Assembly (NCBI RefSeq): GCF_000721935.1
Contig: NZ_KL585400.1
Location: forward strand, 1,042-12,976
DNA from: Streptomyces sp. NRRL WC-3549
GTDB lineage: Bacteria > Actinomycetota > Actinomycetes > Streptomycetales > Streptomycetaceae
Length of the DNA stretch: 11,935 nucleotides
Direction of reading: 5' to 3'
The translations under genes were made by a program, and so were the position numbers. Positions 4,785 to 9,714 of the stretch are shown piece by piece (positions within the stretch are counted from its first letter, which is position 1; the number at the start of each line of letters is the position of its first letter). The notes beneath the pieces were generated by a model. That model was not told where the DNA came from. It did not search any database and was given only the letters and a program-made list of their open reading frames with translations.

Positions 4785-5040
4785 ATGCCCGCGAAGGATG
4801 AGCTGACCCGGCGCCGGTACGAGAAGCTGGTCGACCGCTTGGAGGGCCTGATGCGGGCTTCGCTGAAGCCTCGCTACCAGGGCTACCGCGGGCAGCTGAT
4901 CCGGCTTCGGCCCGGGTTCGCACACCTTCGCCAACGGCAAACCGCTGGAACTGGTGGCGGGCGCCGAGCTGGTGGACCTGCTGCACCGCCACGGGCTGCG
5001 CGGGAGGCTGGGCGGCGCTGAGCGCCCGGTGCCCCGCGCA
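4785..5040 (+). pseudogene. Remnant of Mrr-type restriction endonuclease (C-terminal part)
   Basis: Two frames make up this stretch. An ATG at 4785 with GGGGAG upstream opens a frame of about 45 credible residues (PAKDELTRRRYEKLVDRLEG, unrecognised). From 4900, in the +1 frame and directly after a TGA at 4897-4899, comes SGFGPGSHTFANGKPLELV followed by GAELVDLLHRHGLRGRL. That pattern matches the C-terminal end of Mrr-like restriction endonuclease domains, where a Gly-rich loop precedes a KPL-L-G-LL motif. The N-terminal and catalytic part of an Mrr domain (Asp, Glu/Gln-x-Lys) is absent, so the fragment cannot be active. It lies 113 bp from the att core and runs straight towards a TerD domain in yet another frame, so both may be parts of one decayed gene. 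The family call rests on motif recall. Confidence 0.55.
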
Positions 5041-5092
5041 GCGTACGGCACCGGAGAGCGAGACCGGCACGGACGACCACAACGTCCTGGGC

Positions 5093-5557
5093 ATGTACTG
5101 GTCCGGCGACATCGCCCTGGACGTGTGCGCGCTCGTCTGCCAGGGCAACCGGGTGCTGGACGACGACCACTTCGTGTTCTTCAACAACCCCCGGACACCT
5201 GACGGGACAGTCCGCACGCTCATCCCCGTCACGCCGGACAGGGCGGCCGTCCAGGTCTCCTTCGACGCCCTGCCCGCGCGGGCCGACCGTCTCGTCGTCG
5301 TCGCCGCTGTCGACCCCGTCGCCGACCCGGGGGCCGACCTGTCCGGGTTTACCGACGCCGGTATCCGGCTGCTGGACGCCGAGCGGTCCCCCCTCGGCCG
5401 ACTGGACGTCTCCGACGGCCGCCCGGGAGAGACCGCCCTCGTGCTGGGCTCCTTCCGCCGGCGCGCCAACGGCGACTGGGAGTTCGTCACCGGGGGCAAG
5501 GGCTACCGGGGCGGCCTGGAGGAACTGGTCCGGGAGTGCGGCATCGAGGTGGACTAG
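5093..5557 (+). CDS. TerD-family domain protein, N-terminally truncated or frameshifted
   Basis: TerD-like domain of the calcium-binding stress-protein type linked to tellurite and general stress resistance. Seen: a WSGDIALDVCALV strand pair at the start, HFVFFNNPRTPDG (about residues 24-36, a TerD hallmark), a central VQVSFDALPARADRLVVVAAVD, then ETALVLGSFRRR and the closing WEFVTGGKGYRGGLEELVRECGI. Full TerD proteins have about 20-30 more residues at the N-terminus. The frame stays open to about 5042 upstream without a good start or ribosome site, and the ATG at 5093 is inside the domain. Upstream bases encode an endonuclease tail in another frame. So this is either a truncated gene or the back half of a broken endonuclease-TerD fusion. 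Expression is doubtful. Confidence 0.65.
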   Translation: MYWSGDIALDVCALVCQGNRVLDDDHFVFFNNPRTPDGTVRTLIPVTPDRAAVQVSFDALPARADRLVVVAAVDPVADPGADLSGFTDAGIRLLDAERSPLGRLDVSDGRPGETALVLGSFRRRANGDWEFVTGGKGYRGGLEELVRECGIEVD

Positions 5558-5562
5558 AAGGT

Positions 5563-5610
5563 CCCCCCGGAGCACGAAGGCCCCCGGAGCACGGATGCCC
5601 CCCGGAGCGC
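5563..5610. repeat. Three short GC-rich direct repeats after the TerD gene
   Basis: The motif CCCCCGGAGC(A/G)C occurs three times with about 18-bp spacing (5563-5575, 5581-5592, 5598-5610), directly after the TerD stop at 5557. They lie in the 130-bp gap between convergent genes. No function is apparent. A weak hairpin (CCCCGC 5620-5625 with GCGGGG 5632-5637) follows and might help termination. Confidence 0.5.
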
Positions 5611-5687
5611 CGGACGCGTCCCCGCGGTGTGGCGGGGTCCCGGGGCCGCAGCGCTCCCTCCCCCGCACCCGGGGCGCGGGCCGGCGT

Positions 5688-6245
5688 TCAGGCCCGTCCG
5701 GGCACCCGGGGGGTGAGCAGTTCCAGGGCCTCCTCCCAGCGGAAGCGGGCGATCCCGCCTTCGGCGGCCGGGTCGTGGGGTTCCCGTGAGCCGATCAGGA
5801 CGCCCATCGCACGGAGCCGGTCCAGGCTGGGCCAGTAGGCGGGGTGGGCGGCCTGGGCCGCGTTCAGGCAGGGCAGGACGGCGGTGGGGACGCCCGCGCC
5901 GTACGCCTCGCACAGGATGCCCAGGGCGAGGGTGTCGGAGATCCCGGCCGCCCATTTGTTGATCGTGTTGAAGGTGGCCGGGGCGACGGCGAAGGCGTCC
6001 GGCGGTGGCAGCGGGCGCGGGTCGCCGGGGCGGCGCCAGGCCGAGCGGATCGGGTATCCGGTCTGTGCCTCGACCGCCGCCGCGTCGATGAAGCCGAGGC
6101 CCTGCGGGGTGGCGACGACGCCCACGTCCCAGTCGGCCTCCTGGGCGGCCGTGATCAGTTCGCCGACGTCACCGGCGACGCCCGCCGCGCACACGACGAC
6201 GTACAGGAAACGCTTCCCGGTCCGCGGGGTGGGCTCGTCGCTCAT
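5688..6245 (-). CDS. Flavoprotein (HFCD / PPC-decarboxylase-like fold), 185 aa
   Basis: Member of the flavoprotein family that includes phosphopantothenoylcysteine decarboxylase and lantibiotic cysteine decarboxylases, which bind FMN and often act in oxidative decarboxylation. Seen: an N-terminal beta-alpha unit (FLYVVVCAAGVAGDVGELI), a second strand VGVVATPQGLGFI, the flavin-site-like APATFNTINKWAAGISDTLA (about residues 88-107) and the following VPTAVLPCLN segment, the counterpart of the family's PAMN motif. The Asn in PCLN is kept. About normal length for a single-domain member. The ATG at 6245-6243 overlaps the TGA of the upstream phosphotransferase-like gene (ATGA), so translation is coupled. 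No CoaB synthetase domain is attached, so a role in coenzyme A synthesis is unlikely; the substrate is unknown. Confidence 0.85.
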   Translation of the reverse strand: MSDEPTPRTGKRFLYVVVCAAGVAGDVGELITAAQEADWDVGVVATPQGLGFIDAAAVEAQTGYPIRSAWRRPGDPRPLPPPDAFAVAPATFNTINKWAAGISDTLALGILCEAYGAGVPTAVLPCLNAAQAAHPAYWPSLDRLRAMGVLIGSREPHDPAAEGGIARFRWEEALELLTPRVPGRA

Positions 6246-7180
6246 GTGGAGGCCTCCGGTCGACGGTTGAGGTGGGGTGGTGCGGTGTCCGTGAGGATCT
6301 CGGCGATCACCTGGCGGGCGGTGGAGGCCATCCTCACGTTGCTCGTCCGGTAGTACGCGAGCTCCATGAGGGCGATCGACAGGGCCCAGCCCCGCCCCCT
6401 CGCCCAGGCCGCGTCGTCCGTCGCCGTCCGCGTACGGAAGGCCGACCGGCCGGCGCCGTCCGCGTACGGAAGGCCGACCGGCCGGCGGCCGACAGCAGGT
6501 ACCACCCCGCGATCAGGTCCACCGCCGGGTCGGCCACCCCCATGCAGCCGAAGTCGAGGACCGCGGTCAGCCGGCCGTCCGACACCAGGACGTTGCCGGG
6601 CTGGAGGTCGCCGTGGACCCAGACGCCGGGGCCCTCGGCCGCCGGGGCCCGGACGGCCTCCTGCCAGGCCGCCGCGGCCCGGGCCGTGTCGACGACGTCG
6701 TGCACCCGGTCCAGGGCCTCGCGTGGCGGCGTCCCGGGAGGCCGGCGGCTCACTGCGGTAGGCCGGCGGGGCGTCGTCCGTGCGATCGACGCCGCGCAGG
6801 GCCGCGAGCAGGGCGGCCAGGTCCGCGGCGAGGAGGGGGCCGCCCCGGACCGGCGCCGGGTTCTCGCCCTCCAGCCACCGGCACACCGACCACGACCAGG
6901 GGTACCCCTCGGCCGGGACGCCGAGGGCCGCCGGTTCGGGCACGGCGAAGGGCAGGTGCGGGGCGAGCCGGGGCAGCCAGCGGTGTTCGGTCTCCACGTC
7001 CCGGGAGCCGCCCTCCGTCCGGGGCAGCCGCACGGTCAGGTCCGGGCCCAGCCGGTAGAGGGCGTTGACCGTTCCGCCGGACTCGACCGGTACGACGGGC
7101 AGGTCCGCCCAGCCGGGGAACTGCCCGGCGATCAGCCGGCGTACGAGCGCCGCGTCGGTCTTCGTCTCATCGGCATGCAT
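6242..7180 (-). pseudogene. Aminoglycoside phosphotransferase-like kinase with two compensating frameshifts
   Basis: APH/choline-kinase-like phosphotransferase. From the ATG at 7180 the frame encodes a good N-terminus (SGGTVNALYRLGPDLTVRLPR, the nucleotide-binding part, about residues 34-54) to about DAATR at 6722. There the credible protein moves to another frame, which carries the catalytic HGDLQPGNVLV (about 6617-6585) and the metal-binding DFG (about 6555-6547). At the 32-bp tandem duplication 6424-6487 it returns to the first frame for DDAAWARGRGWALSIALMEL. Adding CG at 6720-6724 would give DAATREALDRV, and removing one 32-bp copy joins the core to the C-terminus. The net change is a multiple of three, so a 312-codon frame stays open but its middle is nonsense lacking HGD. 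Coupled to the flavoprotein gene; sequencing or assembly error is possible. Confidence 0.8.
6424..6487. repeat. Perfect 32-bp tandem duplication inside the phosphotransferase gene
   Basis: Two adjacent identical 32-bp copies (6424-6455 and 6456-6487) begin CCGTCCGCGTACGGAAGG and end GACCGGCCGGCG. Since 32 is not a multiple of three it shifts the frame. Deleting one copy joins the HGD/DFG frame directly to the conserved C-terminal frame, so the duplication is recent or an assembly error. Confidence 0.9.
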
Positions 7181-7188
7181 CCCGCCCG

Positions 7189-7217
7189 ATGCAAACGGAC
7201 CCGGGGCGGACCGTCAA
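7189..7217 (-). promoter_or_regulatory. Putative leaderless promoter of the phosphotransferase-flavoprotein pair
   Basis: TTGACG (7217-7212), a 17-base spacer and TTGCAT (7194-7189) precede the ATG at 7180. Transcription would start within a base or two of that ATG. No separate Shine-Dalgarno is visible, so a leaderless mRNA is likely. The -10 is weak by consensus. Confidence 0.45.
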
Positions 7218-7265
7218 GCGAAATCCGGCGGGCCCAGGCCGTCCGCCACGGCGGGACCGGTGCCC

Positions 7266-7582
7266 ATGACGCTCGTACTGCCGTACCGCCACCCCGTCCG
7301 ACCGGTCCGCGCGGCTTCTCCGGGGGAACCGCCCGCCGGGGCGCTCGCCTTCGGCGCGGAGCATCTGACCGCCGCCGGGCCGGCCTGCCGTCCGCGACCG
7401 TCGTGGACCTCGGCGTCGCCGACGCCGGTGAGTGGGCCGCGGTGGAGGCCGGCGCCGCCTGAGCCGGCGGCTGCTCCCCCTCCGCCCCGGGGCGCGCCCT
7501 GGACGTCGTGCTCCGGGGCGCCGGGCCCGCCGCCCAGCCGGGCGGACGGGACCGCGCGTGCGTACGGGTGACCGGCCGCTGA
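7266..7582 (+). pseudogene. Possible decayed rightward gene in the 7181-7592 gap
   Basis: The 412 bp between two leftward genes contain no intact gene. Rightward pieces look protein-like. An ATG at 7266 gives MTLVLPYRHPVRPVRAAS and continues to about GAEHLTAAG. A second frame carries VVDLGVADAGEWAAVEAGAA to a TGA at 7460-7462, and the same frame resumes after it with ALDVVLRGAG and runs to a TGA at 7580-7582, with third positions nearly all G or C. One frameshift and one nonsense codon would explain this as a dead gene of about 100 codons. No family is recognised. In DNA this GC-rich, chance frames are common, so support is weak. Confidence 0.25.
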
Positions 7583-7592
7583 CCGGCAGGGC

Positions 7593-9419
7593 TCAGCGCA
7601 GTTCCTCGGGGCAGGGCGTGCCCGGCTGGAACTGGTAGGGCGCCGCCAGCCGGTAGACCCCCGGGCGGGGTGCGAGGAGCTCCGTCCACTCGTCACCGTC
7701 CTGGTCCTCGTCCACCTTGATCAGGCAGCCGTGGTCGTTGGTGAAGTCCTTGGGGGCTTCCGCGTCCTCCTCCGAGCGCTTCTTGGACGCCTCGGTCTCC
7801 TGCGGCCGCTCCACGCTCTTGCCCTCGTCGTCCACGACGGCGAGCCAGCGCGAGTACGGGATGCGGATCAGCACCCGGCCGGCGGACCGCACCCGGATCG
7901 TCAGCTCCTCGGCGCCGGCCTTCTCCACGGTCGCCGGCGGATCGGCCATCGGGACCGGGTCCAGGACCCGGAAGAGCTTCCAGTTGGCGTCGCTCCAGAC
8001 CGCCTTGAGATACGGCTGGCCCTGGTCGACCAGCTCCGCCTCCTGGACCGCACCGCTGGAGTCGGGCTTCCCCGTCGGCAGCACCACGTAGTGCACGGCC
8101 CAGCGGTCCAGCCACTCCCGGTAGTTGTCCGCGTCCAGGGTGTCGTCGTAGAAGAGCGGGTTGCGCTTCATGTCGGCCTGGCGGTTCCAGCCGCGGGCCA
8201 GGTTCACGTACGGGGCGAGCGCCGACGCCTCCCGGTGGCTGCTCGCGGGCACCACCTCGACCCGGCCCCGCTCCGCCCCCACCTTCTGGAGCTGGTTGAC
8301 CAGGGGGGCGAGTTCACGGTTCCAGGAGGCGGCGGGGGCGGTGCGGACGATGTCGTCCACACTCTTGTAACCGACCCAGAAGTTGAATCCGGCGAAGACC
8401 AGGACCAAGGCGTACCAGCGACGGGTCCGGGGCGCGGTGTACGGCAGCGCGGCCAGCAGCACCACACCGGCGAACAGCATCGCCATCCGCGAGACGTTCG
8501 ACCCGATCTGCGAGTCGATGACGTACGTCAGCAGGGTCCCCACCCCGTACACCGCGGCGGCCGTGCGCACGGTGTGCCAGTCCCGGGGCACGAGGAAGAA
8601 GATCAGGACGGCGAAGAGGAACGGCAGCGAGAGGGTCCCGAGCGACATCGGCTGCGTGCCCGAGAAGGGGAACAGCCAGGCGGACAGGGCCACGACCGCG
8701 ACGGGGGCGAGGCCGATCGCGTACGCCCCGGGGCGTCGTTTGTTCAGGAACAGCGCGGCGGCCACCACACCGAGGAAGAGCCCGGCGACCGGACTTCCCG
8801 CCGTGGCGAGACCGGCCAGCGGGGCCGCGACGGCCGCTTTCGCCCAGCGCCGGTACCGCCAGCGGTGCGGCCAGCAGAAGACCGCGGCGACGGCCCCCAG
8901 GGCGAACATCATGCCGAGCCCGAAGGTCACCCGTCCGGACAGCGCGTTGCACAGGAAGGCGAACACCCCGGCGAGCGAGCAGGCCAGCGGGTTGCGCACG
9001 GCGGGCACCCTGACCAGGATCAGCGCGGTCAGCGCCGACGACACCGTACCGACGATCATCATCGTCGTGCGGACACCGAGCAGCGACATCAGGTAGGGCG
9101 ACACCACGCTGTACGAGACCGGGTGCATCCCGCCGTACCAGGCGAGGTTGTACGCGGTCCCGGGGTGGCGGCCGACGAACTCCGCCCAGGCGTCCTGGGC
9201 GGCGATGTCCCCACCGCTGTTGGCGAAGAAGACGAACCAGAGCACATGGACGACGGCGGCGGCGGCGGTCGTCAGCGCGACGGGGTGGCGCCACCAGGGA
9301 CGCCGTACGGGCGGCTCCTGCGCGCTCTGACCGCCGGCGGTCTGGGCGGGGATCCGGATCGACGCGTCCACGTGCGGCGACACGCTGCCGTCCGCCCGAG
9401 TCGGTTCAGCGGTGGTCAC
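7593..9419 (-). CDS. Polytopic membrane protein, GT-C-like layout, 608 aa
   Basis: Integral membrane protein with about ten predicted hydrophobic segments between residues 44 and 345 and a hydrophilic C-terminal domain of about 260 residues. The GTG at 9419 was chosen over the in-frame ATG at 9458 because GGGGAGGGG lies just upstream at good spacing. After the first membrane segment an outside loop has GGDIAAQDAWAEF and then WYGGMHPVSYSVVSPYLMSLLG, resembling the acidic first loop of GT-C glycosyltransferases (lipid-linked sugar donors). The C-terminal part (VHYVVLPTGKP, WKLFRVLDPVP, RVLIRIPYSRWLAVVD) also recalls the soluble domains of such enzymes. A transporter annotation is possible, but no transporter motif is seen. 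A role in envelope glycan assembly would suit the neighbouring carboxypeptidase gene, but this is inference. Confidence 0.75.
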   Translation of the reverse strand: MTTAEPTRADGSVSPHVDASIRIPAQTAGGQSAQEPPVRRPWWRHPVALTTAAAAVVHVLWFVFFANSGGDIAAQDAWAEFVGRHPGTAYNLAWYGGMHPVSYSVVSPYLMSLLGVRTTMMIVGTVSSALTALILVRVPAVRNPLACSLAGVFAFLCNALSGRVTFGLGMMFALGAVAAVFCWPHRWRYRRWAKAAVAAPLAGLATAGSPVAGLFLGVVAAALFLNKRRPGAYAIGLAPVAVVALSAWLFPFSGTQPMSLGTLSLPFLFAVLIFFLVPRDWHTVRTAAAVYGVGTLLTYVIDSQIGSNVSRMAMLFAGVVLLAALPYTAPRTRRWYALVLVFAGFNFWVGYKSVDDIVRTAPAASWNRELAPLVNQLQKVGAERGRVEVVPASSHREASALAPYVNLARGWNRQADMKRNPLFYDDTLDADNYREWLDRWAVHYVVLPTGKPDSSGAVQEAELVDQGQPYLKAVWSDANWKLFRVLDPVPMADPPATVEKAGAEELTIRVRSAGRVLIRIPYSRWLAVVDDEGKSVERPQETEASKKRSEEDAEAPKDFTNDHGCLIKVDEDQDGDEWTELLAPRPGVYRLAAPYQFQPGTPCPEELR

Positions 9420-9480
9420 TGCGCCCCTCCCCGTCCTTTTCCGGGCCTGCCGAACCATCGATGTGCCACACGGTCCTCAT

Positions 9481-9505
9481 CCGTACCGGGACGGCCCCGG
9501 TACGG
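9481..9505. promoter_or_regulatory. Inverted repeat in the leader of the membrane-protein gene
   Basis: CCGTACCGGG (9481-9490) and CCCGGTACGG (9496-9505) form a perfect 10-bp inverted repeat with a 5-base spacer. It lies 62-86 bases before the GTG at 9419 and just after the proposed transcription start. It could be an operator for a dimeric regulator or an RNA hairpin in the leader. Confidence 0.5.
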
Positions 9506-9525
9506 GCCCTTCCGTCACCTTCGGG

Positions 9526-9553
9526 ACGCTAGCATGTGGGATTTTCCGTGACA
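9526..9553 (-). promoter_or_regulatory. Putative promoter of the membrane-protein gene
   Basis: On the minus strand TGTCAC (9553-9548), a 16-base spacer and TAGCGT (9531-9526) resemble a Streptomyces vegetative promoter (TAGnnT is a usual -10). It would start transcription near 9519, about 100 bases before the GTG, and the carboxypeptidase terminator lies upstream of it. Sequence pattern only. Confidence 0.35.
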
Positions 9554-9601
9554 CGCGGCATGTAACGACGCACCCGTTTCCGGCTCCCCAGGTAGCCGGT
9601 A

Positions 9602-9654
9602 CCCGTCCCTGTCCGTGTCCACCCGCCCTGGGGCGGGGTGGACACGGACACGGG
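9602..9654. terminator. Long hairpin terminator after the carboxypeptidase gene
   Basis: TGTCCGTGTCCACCCGCC (9610-9627) pairs with the segment 9632-9650 over 18 bp with one bulged G (9638) and a CTGG loop, and weaker pairing extends outward. It lies about 60-110 bp after the carboxypeptidase stop on the minus strand, so it should separate that gene from the membrane-protein gene. There is no T-run, as is common in this group. Confidence 0.7.
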
Positions 9655-9691
9655 TCACGCGGCACGGATGACGCGGCACGGGTCACGCGGC
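9650..9691. repeat. Three tandem 14-bp repeats
   Basis: ACGGGTCACGCGGC (9650-9663), ACGGATGACGCGGC (9664-9677) and ACGGGTCACGCGGC (9678-9691) follow each other without gaps, and a degenerate fourth start follows (ACGGGG). They lie between the carboxypeptidase stop at 9715 and the terminator stem, whose outer edge they overlap. Two positions differ in the middle copy. Possibly a variable-number tandem repeat. Confidence 0.8.
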
Positions 9692-9714
9692 ACGGGGCGG
9701 GGGGAGCCCCTCGG

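Noticed and set aside
4621..4806. Short rightward open frame across the tRNA half and terminator
   Set aside because: It runs through structural RNA and a hairpin, and has no ribosome site or protein-like pattern.
5563..5610. CRISPR-like array
   Set aside because: Units are about 12 bp with spacers of about 6 bp and only three copies. There are no cas genes and no spacer-sized variable segments.
6242..7180. An intact 312-aa phosphotransferase
   Set aside because: The middle of the open frame is Arg/Gly/Pro nonsense. The catalytic HGD and DFG motifs are in a different frame between the two shifts.
9420..9458. Upstream ATG start (9458) for the membrane-protein gene
   Set aside because: No ribosome site before it, while the GTG at 9419 has a strong purine-rich site at ideal spacing. 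The extra residues are basic and look like leader sequence.
7731..9551. A 606-codon rightward open frame opposite the membrane protein
   Set aside because: Its translation is Arg/Gly/His/Asp-rich with no domain pattern. It is the antisense shadow of a strongly GC3-biased gene with clear membrane segments.
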